Assembly (NCBI RefSeq): GCF_000503895.1
Contig: NC_022997.1
Location: 3,589,838-3,653,837 of the forward strand
DNA: 64,000 bases
DNA from: Hyphomicrobium nitrativorans NL23
GTDB taxonomy: Bacteria > Pseudomonadota > Alphaproteobacteria > Rhizobiales > Hyphomicrobiaceae
Direction of reading: 5' to 3'
The notes beneath the pieces were generated by a model. It did not search any database and was not told the DNA's origin. It was given only the letters and a program-made list of their open reading frames with translations. Position numbers and translations under genes: made by a program. Below are positions 46,753 to 55,603 of this stretch, piece by piece (positions within the stretch are counted from its first letter, which is position 1; each line of letters begins with the position of its first letter).

Positions 46753-48087
46753 TCAGTCGGCGCCGAAGCGCGACTGGCTCGCTTCCAGAACATCCTCGAA
46801 CGTCCGCAGGCCCGTCGTGGGAGCCGATACGAGAACCGCCATGTTGCCCGGCTTGTGCTCGTTGCGCATCATGCGCATGTGGGCCTTAGGGATCTGCGCC
46901 CAGGAGAAGACCTCCGACATGCACGGGTCGATGCGCCGTTCCACAACGAGCTTGTTGGCCTGGCTCGCCTGAGCGAGGTTGGCGAAGTGAGAGCCCTGAA
47001 CGCGCTTCTGATGCATCCAGAGATAGCGGGCATCCATGGTGAGGTTGTAGCCGGTGGTGCCGGCGCAGATGACGACCATGCCGCCGCGCTTCACCACCTG
47101 CACGGAGACGGGGATCGTCGCTTCGCCCGGGTGCTCGAACACCATGTCGACGTTCACGCCCTTGCCGGTGATATCCCAGATGGCCTTGCCGAAGCTGCGC
47201 ATCTCCTTCAGCCAGTCGTTGTATTCAGGGCTGCCGACTTTGGGGAGCTGACCCCAGCACTTGAAGTCTTTGCGGTTGATTACGCCCTTGGCGCCGAGCT
47301 GCATGACGAAGTCGCGCTTGTCGTCCTCGGAGACGATGCCGATGGCATTGGCACCGGACGTTGCGCAAAGTTGCACCGCGAACGATCCGAGACCGCCCGA
47401 AGCGCCCCACACGAGGACGTTATGGCCGGGACGCAGCACGTGCGGACGATGGCCGAACAGCATGCGGTAGGCGGTGGCGAGCGTCAGCGTATAGCAAGCC
47501 GCCTCTTCCCAGGTGAGGTGCTTGGGACGCTCCAGAAGCTGGCGATCCTGCACGCGGCAGAACTGGGCGAAGCTGCCATCCGGCGTCTCGTAGCCCCAGA
47601 TGCGCTGGCTCGTGGAGAACATCGGGTCGCCGCCGTTGCACTCCTCGTCGTCGCCGTCGTCCTGGTTGCAGTGGATGACGACTTCGTCGCCGACCTTCCA
47701 GCGCTTGACCTTGGAGCCGACAGCCCAAACGATGCCCGACGCGTCGGAACCCGCGACGTGAAACGGGTTCTTGTGGACGTCGTTGATCGGGGAAATCGGC
47801 GTGCCGAGCGAGGCCCATACGCCGTTGTAGTTCACGCCAGCGGCCATCACGAGCACCAGCACGTCGTGACTGTCGAGTTCCCAGGTGGGGAGAACCTCGA
47901 CCTGCATCGCCGTGTCGGGCTCGCCGTGGCGCTCCGCACGAATGGCCCAGGCGTACATATTCTTCGGCACATGGCCGAGCGGCGGAATTTCGCCGATCTC
48001 GTAGAGGTCTTTCTTGGCTTCGACAACCGCGGGCGCACCCAGATCACTGGCGGTGCTGCTCTTGGAAGCGGCGCTTTGGCTCGACAT
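46753..48087 (-). CDS. ccr: Crotonyl-CoA carboxylase/reductase
   Basis: 444 aa MDR-family enzyme that reductively carboxylates crotonyl-CoA to ethylmalonyl-CoA, the key step of the ethylmalonyl-CoA pathway. ASGIVWAVGSKVKRWKVGDEVVIHC, the NADPH site WGASGGLGSFAVQL and the CCR-specific segments HCNQDDGDDEECNGGDPMFS and QRIWGYETPDGSFAQF are visible. The last distinguish it from simple enoyl reductases. ATG 48087 has GGGAGA upstream. The extra frame to 48309 is leader. Confidence 0.95.
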   Translation of the reverse strand: MSSQSAASKSSTASDLGAPAVVEAKKDLYEIGEIPPLGHVPKNMYAWAIRAERHGEPDTAMQVEVLPTWELDSHDVLVLVMAAGVNYNGVWASLGTPISPINDVHKNPFHVAGSDASGIVWAVGSKVKRWKVGDEVVIHCNQDDGDDEECNGGDPMFSTSQRIWGYETPDGSFAQFCRVQDRQLLERPKHLTWEEAACYTLTLATAYRMLFGHRPHVLRPGHNVLVWGASGGLGSFAVQLCATSGANAIGIVSEDDKRDFVMQLGAKGVINRKDFKCWGQLPKVGSPEYNDWLKEMRSFGKAIWDITGKGVNVDMVFEHPGEATIPVSVQVVKRGGMVVICAGTTGYNLTMDARYLWMHQKRVQGSHFANLAQASQANKLVVERRIDPCMSEVFSWAQIPKAHMRMMRNEHKPGNMAVLVSAPTTGLRTFEDVLEASQSRFGAD

Positions 48088-48379
48088 GCTCTCGTCTCTC
48101 CCTGACGCAGAAGATGGATCGGAAGGCGTGGCCGATTGCTGCCCCCGCGGGCCCGGCTCCCGTACCTTTCGCCCCGTTTCAAGCACTTTTTGGCACTGCA
48201 ATAAAGAGCTTGTCGCGGGATCGCAAGCAAAGGGTCGCTTGCGCCGCAGGCCGCACGGGGTCCGGCCCCCCGCCAGCCGCCGTTTTCGGCCGCTCCCAGC
48301 CCTCATCAAGAGTTAACGATCGGATGTTAGAAACGTCTTCCCCTCAGGGACTTGTAGAGCCAGCACGAGGTCGAACGCG

Positions 48380-48739
48380 ATGTCTCTGGAGCCCATTCTC
48401 GACGTTGTCCGCTCCATCGCCATGGCCGATAGCATGAGCTATTGGCTGATCGGCACGCTGACGGCGGTGGCGTTCGTGCTGATGCGGGCCATGCTGCCCG
48501 TCAAGAGCCTCGCGTTCGTTTTCGCACCGGCCGTTTTCTGGGGTGGGCTCACGGGCCTCTATGCCGCGCGCCAGCTCGGTATCGTCATAACCCCCGACGA
48601 GGCCGTCCACACTATCGTCGTGTCGACAGGCGGCATGATCGCCGCGCTTTTCCTCATGATGTGCCTCGTGCGGCTCGCGGATGCGGCAACCCGTACCCGG
48701 CAGACCGCCACAAATCCGGTTGCACGCGCCCGCGTCTGA
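48380..48739 (+). CDS. Hypothetical three-helix membrane protein
   Basis: 119 aa, unrecognised. Three hydrophobic segments (about residues 20-37, 42-65, 78-103) and a polar tail. It begins 292 bp from ccr and ends 107 bp before ecm, on the ecm strand. Codon use is normal. Whether it works with the neighbouring CoA-pathway genes is unknown. Confidence 0.65.
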   Translation: MSLEPILDVVRSIAMADSMSYWLIGTLTAVAFVLMRAMLPVKSLAFVFAPAVFWGGLTGLYAARQLGIVITPDEAVHTIVVSTGGMIAALFLMMCLVRLADAATRTRQTATNPVARARV

Positions 48740-48846
48740 GCGTCTGGCCGCTTAAGCCCTCACCGCCGTGACGAATTAGACTTTTGCCTTGCGCCCGGCG
48801 GCCGGTACGCTATGGGAATTCCGTGAAATTACGAGGGTCGCGCGGC

Positions 48847-50853
48847 ATGTCGGACAAGAAGGCGAACAGCACCACAGCAGGCAAAAGCCCCGAGCGGGAC
48901 AAGCCTTGGCTGTTTCGCACGTACGCCGGCCATTCGACGGCTGCGAAATCGAACGAGCTCTACCGGAAGAACCTGGCCAAGGGCCAGACGGGCCTTTCCA
49001 TCGCCTTCGACCTGCCGACGCAGACGGGCTACGATTCCGATCATGAGCTTGCCCGCGGCGAGGTCGGCAAGGTCGGCGTGCCGGTTTCGCATCTCGGCGA
49101 CATGATGAACCTGCTCGACGGGATCCCGCTCGATCAGATGAACACCTCGATGACGATCAACGCGACGGCGGCCTGGCTGCTTTCGCTCTATATCGCGGTG
49201 GCCGACAAGACGGGAGCTTCCCGCACCAAGCTGACCGGCACGATCCAGAACGACATCATCAAGGAGTATCTGTCGCGCGGGACCTACGTGTTCCCGCCGG
49301 AGCCCTCGCTCAAGCTGATCCAGGACACGATCGTCTTTTCGTACAAAGAGGTTCCCAAGTGGAACCCGACGAACGTGTGCTCCTATCACCTGCAGGAAGC
49401 GGGCGCGACGCCGGTGCAGGAACTCTCCTACGCGCTCGCGACCGCGCTCGCCGTGCTCGACAAGGTGAAGGCTTCGGGCGAAGTGCCGGACGAGGATTTC
49501 GGCCGCGTCGTGGGCCGCGTCTCGTTCTTCGTCAACGCGGGCATGCGATTCATCACCGAAATCTGCAAGATGCGTGCGTTCAACGAGCTGTGGGAAGAGA
49601 TCACCGTCAACCGCTACGGCGTGACGGATCCCAAGCACCGCATGTTCCGCTACGGCGTGCAGGTGAACAGCCTGGGCCTCACCGAGCCGCAGCCCGAGAA
49701 CAACGTCTACCGCATCCTGCTCGAAATGATGGCGGTGACGCTTTCCAAGAAGGCGCGCGCCCGCGCGGTGCAGCTTCCGGCCTGGAACGAAGCGCTCGGC
49801 CTGCCGCGGCCGTGGGATCAGCAGTGGTCGCTCCGGATGCAGCAGATCGTGGCTTACGAAACGGATCTGCTCGAATACGGCGACATCTTCGACGGCTCGG
49901 CCGAGATCACGCGCAAGGTCGAAGAACTCAAGGAGCAGGCCAAGGCCGAGCTTGCCACTATCGAGCGCATGGGCGGCGCCATCGCCGCCATCGATTACAT
50001 GAAGCGCCGTCTCGTCGAGAGCAATTCTTCGCGCGTGCGCAATATCGAGACGGGCGAACTGATCGTCGTGGGCGTGAACAAGTGGACCGAGACGGAGCCG
50101 TCTCCGCTCACGGCGGGCGAAGGCGCGATCATGGTCGTCGATCCGGCCGTCGAGGCCGAGCAGGTCGGCCGCCTCAAGGCCTGGCGCGAGCAGCGCGATG
50201 CGAAGCTCGTCGAGAAGACGCTCGCAGAGCTTGAGTCCGCGGCCAAGGAAGGCCGTAACGTGATGGAATATTCGATCGCGTGCGCCAAGGCCGGCGTCAC
50301 GACCGGCGAATGGGGCACGACGCTCAGGCGCGTGTTCGGCGAGTACCGCGCACCCACAGGCGTGGCCCAGGCCGCACCGGAACGCGCGAGCGGGGAACTC
50401 GACGACGTGCGTGCGGCTGTCGATGCCGCCTCCGAGCGTCTCGGACGGCGCATCAAGTTCCTGGTCGGCAAGCCGGGCCTCGACGGCCATTCGAACGGCG
50501 CCGAGCAGATTGCGGTTCGCGCCCGCGACGTCGGCATGGAGGTCGTCTATGAGGGCATCCGCCTGACGCCGACCCAGATCGTCCGCGCCGCGCTGGACGA
50601 AAGCGTCCACGTCGTGGGGCTCTCGATCCTCTCGGGATCGCACGTTCCGCTCGTCTCGGAACTCATGGACAGGATGCGCAAGGAAGGCCTTTCGGACATC
50701 CCCGTGGTCGTCGGCGGCATCATCCCGCCCGAGGACGAGGTGAAGCTCAAGGGCTTCGGCGTGGCCGCCGTCTATACGCCGAAGGATTTCCAGTTGAACG
50801 ATATCATGGCCGACATCGTGCGCCTGGTTGATACGGAAGCCCGCGCTGCCTAA
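48847..50853 (+). CDS. ecm: Ethylmalonyl-CoA mutase
   Basis: 668 aa B12-dependent mutase converting (2R)-ethylmalonyl-CoA to (2S)-methylsuccinyl-CoA, between Ccr and Mcd. The N-terminal CoA/TIM-barrel domain has SIAFDLPTQTGYDSDHELARGEVGKVGV and MNTSMTIN. The C-terminal cobalamin domain has DGHSNG near residue 545 (His ligand) and LSGSHVPLV. Single-chain length and neighbours favour Ecm over methylmalonyl-CoA mutase, whose large subunit is about 720 aa. Confidence 0.93.
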   Translation: MSDKKANSTTAGKSPERDKPWLFRTYAGHSTAAKSNELYRKNLAKGQTGLSIAFDLPTQTGYDSDHELARGEVGKVGVPVSHLGDMMNLLDGIPLDQMNTSMTINATAAWLLSLYIAVADKTGASRTKLTGTIQNDIIKEYLSRGTYVFPPEPSLKLIQDTIVFSYKEVPKWNPTNVCSYHLQEAGATPVQELSYALATALAVLDKVKASGEVPDEDFGRVVGRVSFFVNAGMRFITEICKMRAFNELWEEITVNRYGVTDPKHRMFRYGVQVNSLGLTEPQPENNVYRILLEMMAVTLSKKARARAVQLPAWNEALGLPRPWDQQWSLRMQQIVAYETDLLEYGDIFDGSAEITRKVEELKEQAKAELATIERMGGAIAAIDYMKRRLVESNSSRVRNIETGELIVVGVNKWTETEPSPLTAGEGAIMVVDPAVEAEQVGRLKAWREQRDAKLVEKTLAELESAAKEGRNVMEYSIACAKAGVTTGEWGTTLRRVFGEYRAPTGVAQAAPERASGELDDVRAAVDAASERLGRRIKFLVGKPGLDGHSNGAEQIAVRARDVGMEVVYEGIRLTPTQIVRAALDESVHVVGLSILSGSHVPLVSELMDRMRKEGLSDIPVVVGGIIPPEDEVKLKGFGVAAVYTPKDFQLNDIMADIVRLVDTEARAA

Positions 50854-50909
50854 GTACTTTCCCGTTTCGACGCCGCAGTCTTTGCGGCGCCGTCCCCGGG
50901 GAACCCGTC

Positions 50910-51260
50910 ATGCGCGAAGAAATACGCCTCAAGTTCGACCGTCAGCTCAGGATCGCCCGCCTCAAGAAGGCGGCTCTCGGCATCGCGGCTGCCTCTTTCG
51001 TGGCCGGTGGGCTTTGGATCTCCGGCCTCGACGCCTCTATCGAAACGCACCGCGTTGCGGGCGTCGTCGAAGCCGTGGGGCCCCTCGTCGGCGGATCGTC
51101 TGTCGCGACCGAGCACGGCATTGCGGTGGATGTGCTGCTGCACGACGGCCGTCATGTGCATGTGACGGCCTCAAAGGCGACCGATCCCCATATCGGGGAT
51201 GTCGTAAACATCGCCGAGCACGTTCACGGCACAGGCCGCGTGACGTACTCCTGGCGGTAG
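50910..51260 (+). CDS. Hypothetical small membrane-anchored protein
   Basis: 116 aa, unrecognised. One hydrophobic segment near residues 20-40 (AALGIAAASFVAGGLWIS) followed by a soluble about 75-residue domain that looks beta-rich (VAGVVEAVGPLVGG, HVHVTASKATDPHIGDVV). It begins 57 bp after ecm on the same strand, possibly cotranscribed. No function can be given. Confidence 0.7.
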   Translation: MREEIRLKFDRQLRIARLKKAALGIAAASFVAGGLWISGLDASIETHRVAGVVEAVGPLVGGSSVATEHGIAVDVLLHDGRHVHVTASKATDPHIGDVVNIAEHVHGTGRVTYSWR

Positions 51261-51281
51261 CGTGCAACGGCGCTCTACGAC

Positions 51282-51458
51282 CTAGTCAAGTGCGAAGCCA
51301 ACCAGAACGCCGAGCGCGAACGTAGCCGCAGCGACGACAAGCGTGCCCCAATCGAGCCTGACGACGAGTTCGTCGCGGCCCTCCCGGCTGCGCCGCTCGA
51401 CGGTTGTGCGGTCGTCCGCCTGCGGGGTGGCGGTGTCGGTGGTGTTCATCGTCATCAT
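51282..51458 (-). CDS. Small single-helix membrane protein
   Basis: 58 aa. A polar N-terminal half (ERRSREGRDELVVRLDWG) is followed by one hydrophobic C-terminal segment LVVAAATFALGVLVGFALD. Starts with clustered ATGs at 51458/51455/51449. The first has GGAG 8 bases upstream. Unknown function; similar tail-anchored mini-proteins occur widely. Confidence 0.55.
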   Translation of the reverse strand: MMTMNTTDTATPQADDRTTVERRSREGRDELVVRLDWGTLVVAAATFALGVLVGFALD

Positions 51459-51703
51459 CGACCTTACTCCATGCGTGTGCCTCGACTGCGGACTGCTTAG
51501 CCGCCTCAACCTGACAAACGCCTGATAACGCAAATGGTTTGGCTGCTCGCGCGAACGCCGTTGCGGGCGGGACGCTACTTAGGGTAGGGAGAGGGCCTGC
51601 GAGTCTGCAGCACCCTTCGGGGGCTACCGAGGCTGTAGACACAGGGCGAGCGCGCTTTATAAGACAACGCTCCGTTCAGCATCCTAGCGCTCACGCGCAC
51701 ATT

Positions 51704-51790
51704 GCCTCTGTGGCGGAACCGGTAGACGCGGCAGACTCAAAATCTGCTGTTGGCAACAACGTGCCCGTTCGAGTCGGGCCAGAGGCACCA
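51704..51790 (+). tRNA. tRNA-Leu (anticodon CAA)
   Basis: 87 nt class II tRNA with encoded CCA: acceptor GCCTCTG / CAGAGGC, anticodon arm GCAGA / TCTGC with loop CTCAAAA (CAA), a long variable arm TGTTGGCAACA and T arm with TTCGAGT. No gene lies in the 245 bp before it. A repeat array follows 8 bases after its end. Confidence 0.96.
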
Positions 51791-51798
51791 CTCTATTA

Positions 51799-52080
51799 GG
51801 CTCACGCGCCCGAGGGGCGCGTTTCGCGCTCGTACGCAAGCTGGGAGAAGCTTCGTTCAAAACGCGTGGTGCTGTGTGGATGGCCGCGGCACTTGCCGCG
51901 GATCGGCTTGCTCCCGGGCCCTGCGGGCCAAGTGAAGGGGTGGCTCACGCGCCCGAGAGGCGCGTTTCGCGCTCGTACGCAAGCTGCGAGAAGCTTCGTT
52001 CAAAACGCGTGGTGCTCTGTGGAGGGCCGCGGCACTTGCCGCGGGTCGCCTTGCTCCCGGGCCCTGCGGGCCAAGCGGGG
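51799..52080 (+). repeat. tRNA-Leu-associated tandem array, 143 bp period, two units
   Basis: Units start with GGCTCACGCGCCCGAG at 51799 and 51942. Each has CGCGCC / GGCGCG (about 32 bp more than the tRNA-Ala unit), then CGTACGCAAGCTG, GCGTGGTGCT, the 7 bp hairpin CCGCGGC-ACTT-GCCGCGG and GGCCC-TGC-GGGCC. These last parts match the tRNA-Ala array. A GCGAAGC-TTG-GCTTCGC stem (52105-52121) follows before the next gene. Confidence 0.9.
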
Positions 52081-52216
52081 ACGCTCGCGCCGGGTCGCAC
52101 CCAAGCGAAGCTTGGCTTCGCCAAGACGCGTAACGGTTAACGGGCCGAGGGCGTTCGGGTTTTCTTCATCGACTGCGTGAGACCGTCTCCTCCGGGCAAA
52201 AATCGGAGACAACGCC

Positions 52217-53257
52217 ATGTCGCTTCGGCCAGGACCGCGCAATCTCATCACCGATGTCGACGGCATTGCCGTCGGGAACGCGCAATCGCTCGATGTCCGC
52301 AGCGGCGTGACAGTCGTGCTGCCGGATCGGCGCACGGTCGCGGGCGTCGACGTGCGAGGTGGTGCGCCGGGCACGCGGGAGACGGACGCGCTCGACCCCA
52401 CCTGCCTCGTCGAAGCGGTGGACGGCATCGTGCTGTCCGGCGGCTCGGTCTATGGGCTCGAAGCGATGTCGGGCGTCGTCGCGTGGCTCGGGGCGCGCGG
52501 TCGCGGGTTCGCGCTTGGCGAGACGCCGACCGTTTCGCCCGTGGTGCCCGGCGCGGTGCTGTTCGACTTGCCGAACGGCGGCGACAAGGAATGGGGCGAG
52601 ACGCCGCCTTACCGCGAGTGGGGCCGTTTTGCCTGCGAAGCCGTGAGCCGCGACTTCGCGCTCGGCAACGTGGGGGCCGGCACCGGCGCGATGGCGGGCA
52701 ACATCAAGGGCGGGCTCGGCTCGGCCAGCGTCATCGACGGCGCGTTCCAGGTCGGCGCGCTCATCGCCGTCAATCCGTTCGGATCGGCCGTCCTGCCGGG
52801 AACAGGGCACTTCTGGGCCGCACCGTTCGAACTCGACGGCGAGTTCGGCGGACGCGGATGGCCGGGCGACTTGCCGTCAGCTTCGGCGGGGGATCCGCTG
52901 AAGGGCACACGGCTCGACGTTTCACCGCTCGCGCCGGGCGGCAACACGACGATCGGCGTCGTCGCGACCAATGCCGCGCTGACGAAGGCGGAGGCGCGCC
53001 GCATCGCGATCATGGCGCAGGACGGGCTAGCCCGCGCCGTCCGCCCGATCCACTCGCACGTGGATGGCGACACGATCTTTACGCTCGCGACGGGGACGGC
53101 GGCGCTCCCCGGCGACCCGCTCGAACGGCTGATGCAGCTCATGCGCATCGGCTCGATTGCCGCCGATTGCGTAGCGCGTGCGGTTGCGCGCGGTGTTTAC
53201 GCCGCAGAGGATCTGGGCGATATGGCATGCTATCGAACCCGATATGCCAAAGAATGA
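52217..53257 (+). CDS. P1 family peptidase (DmpA-like N-terminal nucleophile hydrolase)
   Basis: 346 aa. The S58/DmpA fold is seen in the N-terminal ITDVDGIAVGNA, GGAPGTRETDAL, SGGSVYGLEA and GNVGAGTGAMAG segments. The nucleophile lies in NTTIGVVATNAAL (about Thr244; serine in DmpA), which would become the new N-terminus after self-cleavage. Relatives are aminopeptidases or beta-peptidyl peptidases. The substrate is unknown. Confidence 0.9.
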   Translation: MSLRPGPRNLITDVDGIAVGNAQSLDVRSGVTVVLPDRRTVAGVDVRGGAPGTRETDALDPTCLVEAVDGIVLSGGSVYGLEAMSGVVAWLGARGRGFALGETPTVSPVVPGAVLFDLPNGGDKEWGETPPYREWGRFACEAVSRDFALGNVGAGTGAMAGNIKGGLGSASVIDGAFQVGALIAVNPFGSAVLPGTGHFWAAPFELDGEFGGRGWPGDLPSASAGDPLKGTRLDVSPLAPGGNTTIGVVATNAALTKAEARRIAIMAQDGLARAVRPIHSHVDGDTIFTLATGTAALPGDPLERLMQLMRIGSIAADCVARAVARGVYAAEDLGDMACYRTRYAKE

Positions 53258-53266
53258 GCCCATACG

Positions 53267-53833
53267 TTGAGCAAACGCCCGTCACGCCTCAGAGCGAAGT
53301 CTAAGCCGCGTCGCACCGCGAAGAGCCCGGCGATCGAGCGATTGATCGGGGCTGCGGTCGCGGCGGACGCGGGCTCGGCGGCGTCCGATCCGACACCGCC
53401 GCCGTTCTGGGAAACCAAGCGGATCGACGAACTCTCGCAACGCGAGTGGGAATCGCTGTGCGACGGATGCGGGCAGTGCTGCCTTCTCAAGATCGAGGAT
53501 GAGGATACGGGCGACGTCTTTCTGACGCGTCTCGCCTGCCGCCTGCTCGACGTGGGCCGCTGCCGCTGCAAAGACTACACGAACCGACACAACGTGATGT
53601 CCGACTGCATCACGCTTGGACCCGAGAACGTCGAGGCCATCGCGTGGCTGCCGGAGAGCTGCGCGTACCGGCGCGTTGCGGAAGGGCGAGGGCTCGCGTG
53701 GTGGCATCCGCTCGTCTCTGGCGATCCCGACACCGTGCATCAGGCGGGCGTGTCCGTGCGCGATTGGGCGGTCGGCGAAGATCCGGCCCGTGTCGCCAAC
53801 ATCCAGCACTTCATCATCGGCGAAGTGGGTTGA
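53267..53833 (+). CDS. YcgN family cysteine-cluster protein
   Basis: 188 aa. Cysteines in [28 protein letters not shown] and DC / SC positions give the UPF0260/YcgN pattern, probably metal or iron-sulfur binding. The function is unknown. Start by TTG 53267, 9 bases after the preceding stop; no in-frame ATG fits. Ends overlapping the convergent msrQ end by 20 bases. Confidence 0.88.
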   Translation: MSKRPSRLRAKSKPRRTAKSPAIERLIGAAVAADAGSAASDPTPPPFWETKRIDELSQREWESLCDGCGQCCLLKIEDEDTGDVFLTRLACRLLDVGRCRCKDYTNRHNVMSDCITLGPENVEAIAWLPESCAYRRVAEGRGLAWWHPLVSGDPDTVHQAGVSVRDWAVGEDPARVANIQHFIIGEVG

Positions 53834-54482
53834 AGGGCCTGCGGCCTACAAGGCGGAACGCGAGCAGGAGCGCGACCGCCGCGGCATAAAACGCGGCTTC
53901 GAACGTCACCGTCTTAAGCAGCATGATGAAATGGAGCGCGCCTGCGGCCGCCGCGAGATACACCCAGCGGTGAAGGCGCTGCCATGCGTGTCCGCCGAGG
54001 CGGCGGATCATCGTCGCGTTGGACGTGACGGCGAGCGGCACGAGGATGAGAAAAGCCACCATGCCGATGGTGATGTACGGCCGCTTGACGATGTCGGCCA
54101 CGATGGCGCTCACGTCGAGGCCCTGGTCGAGCACGACGTACACGACGACATGGAACAACGCGTAGAAGAACGCGAGCAGGCCGAATGTGCGACGATAGCG
54201 GATGAGGTTCGGCCCGCCGATCTTACGCAGCGGCGTGACGGCGAGCCCGATCACGAGAAAGCGCAGCGCCCAAAGGCCGAGTGTGCGCTCCAGCACTTTC
54301 AGCGGATCGGCGCCGAGTTGATCGTTGAGGCCGAGATAGAATGTCCAAACGCCGGGCGAGAGCCCCAGCGCGTAGAGCGCCCAGCTTCCGGGGCCGAGCC
54401 AGGACAGACGTGCTCCTCCCCCCCTGTGGGGGAGGTTGGGAGGGGGGGATTGCAGATCGTCTGCTGTCGGGCGTCCCCCCAC
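53814..54482 (-). CDS. msrQ: MsrQ, heme b membrane subunit of the MsrPQ methionine sulfoxide reductase
   Basis: About 222 aa. Five or six helices with the ferric-reductase fold: [21 protein letters not shown] (heme His), [21 protein letters not shown] (heme His residues) and [11 protein letters not shown]. It passes quinone electrons to MsrP for repair of periplasmic methionine sulfoxide. The start is unclear. The junction with msrP holds a C/G-rich repeat element. GTG 54482, behind a GGAGGGG stretch of the element, is the best start. Upstream ATG 54587 lies inside msrP. Confidence 0.85.
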   Translation of the reverse strand: MGGRPTADDLQSPPPNLPHRGGGARLSWLGPGSWALYALGLSPGVWTFYLGLNDQLGADPLKVLERTLGLWALRFLVIGLAVTPLRKIGGPNLIRYRRTFGLLAFFYALFHVVVYVVLDQGLDVSAIVADIVKRPYITIGMVAFLILVPLAVTSNATMIRRLGGHAWQRLHRWVYLAAAAGALHFIMLLKTVTFEAAFYAAAVALLLAFRLVGRRPFNPLRR

Positions 54483-54512
54483 CCCTAACCCCTCCCCACA
54501 GGGGGGAGGGGA
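54413..54512. repeat. C/G-rich palindromic repeat element between msrP and msrQ
   Basis: Two facing arms of about 35 bp, one rich in C (CCCCTCCCCAC, CCCACCCCTAACCCC) and one in G (GTGGGGGAGGTTGGGAGGGGGG), flank a 26 bp centre. Elements of this kind occur widely in proteobacteria. Half of a similar one is seen at the right window edge. It seems to have inserted at the msrP-msrQ junction and is read through in the msrQ frame. Confidence 0.85.
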
Positions 54513-54525
54513 ATTTCCATGCGGC

Positions 54526-55476
54526 TCAGTAGTTGGCACGGAGATCCATGCCCGCATAAAGCCCGGCGACCTCGTCGCCGTAGCCATTGAACATCAGCGT
54601 CGGGCGGCGCTTCGCGAGCAAGCCGCTGCCTTCGCCGATGCGCCGCTCCGTCGCCTGACTCCAGCGCGGGTGATCCACCTCCGGGTTGACGTTCGAATAG
54701 AAGCCATACTCGTGCGACGCCATCTCTTCCCAAGTGGTCTTCGGCTGCGCCTCCACGAAAGCGATGCGCACGATCGACTTGATGCTCTTGAAGCCGTACT
54801 TCCACGGTACGACGAGCCTCAGCGGCGCGCCGTTCTGATTGGGCAGCGTTTCGCCGTACATGCCGACCGCGAGGATCGTGAGCGGGTGCTTCGCTTCGTC
54901 GAGCCTCAGGCCCTCGCGATAGGGCCAATCGAGCGGCTGGAAAAGGCCGCGCTGGCCGGGCATCTCATCCGGCCGCACGAGCGTTTCGAACGTGACGTAC
55001 TTCGCGCTGCCCAGCGGCTCGACGCGCGAGATGAGATCGGCGAGCGGGAAGCCGATCCACGGGATCACCATCGACCAACCCTCGACGCAGCGGAGCCGGT
55101 AGATGCGCTCTTCGAGCGTCGCGGGCTTCAGAAGATCTTCCAGAGCATACGTCGCGGGTTTGGCGACGAGACCGCCGATCTCGACCGACCACGGCGCCGT
55201 CGTGAGGGAGGCCGCGTTCGCGGCGGGATCGTCCTTGCCGGAGCCGAATTCATAGAAATTGTTGTAAGACAGCACGTCGGCGCGGCGCGTTTGCGGCTCG
55301 TCGGTCGAAAACGGGCCTTTTCGGGCTTCGAGCGCCGTAGCCCACGCCGGATCACCGGGCGCCATGGCCAGTGCCGCGGCTGCGATGCCGCCGGTCATCA
55401 GCTCCCTGCGGCCCAAATACAGGCTTTTTGGCGTGATTTCGTACGGGCGGATATCATCCGCTTGGCGGATTAGCAC
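54526..55476 (-). CDS. msrP: MsrP, periplasmic molybdenum protein-methionine-sulfoxide reductase
   Basis: 316 aa from GTG 55476 (GAGG about 8 bases upstream). The N-terminus carries a twin-arginine signal ([11 protein letters not shown], Arg23-Arg24). The sulfite-oxidase fold holds the molybdenum-ligating Cys130 in [12 protein letters not shown]. Segments [14 protein letters not shown] and [16 protein letters not shown] are typical. It repairs oxidised methionines of envelope proteins with MsrQ, encoded next. Confidence 0.93.
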   Translation of the reverse strand: MLIRQADDIRPYEITPKSLYLGRRELMTGGIAAAALAMAPGDPAWATALEARKGPFSTDEPQTRRADVLSYNNFYEFGSGKDDPAANAASLTTAPWSVEIGGLVAKPATYALEDLLKPATLEERIYRLRCVEGWSMVIPWIGFPLADLISRVEPLGSAKYVTFETLVRPDEMPGQRGLFQPLDWPYREGLRLDEAKHPLTILAVGMYGETLPNQNGAPLRLVVPWKYGFKSIKSIVRIAFVEAQPKTTWEEMASHEYGFYSNVNPEVDHPRWSQATERRIGEGSGLLAKRRPTLMFNGYGDEVAGLYAGMDLRANY

Positions 55477-55603
55477 TGGGCAAACCTCATTCTGGGTTTG
55501 GCGGACTTTGCCACGTTCTGTACGTTCGGCGTGGTTGCGTCGGTTTTCAAGGGGTGCGGCCAAGGAGGAGAGGGGGCGGCTGCCTTCGCGGCCGAGCAGA
55601 ACC

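Noticed and set aside
51704..51790. tRNA-Leu as a phage or island attachment site
   Set aside because: No integrase, no duplicated tRNA 3' end, and ordinary core genes follow.
51826..52140. Plus-strand small open frames in the tRNA-Leu array with peptide similarity to those in the tRNA-Ala array
   Set aside because: The similarity comes from the shared DNA repeat; reading frames are broken by stops in one of the Ala units (AGCTGA), and there are no starts with ribosome sites.
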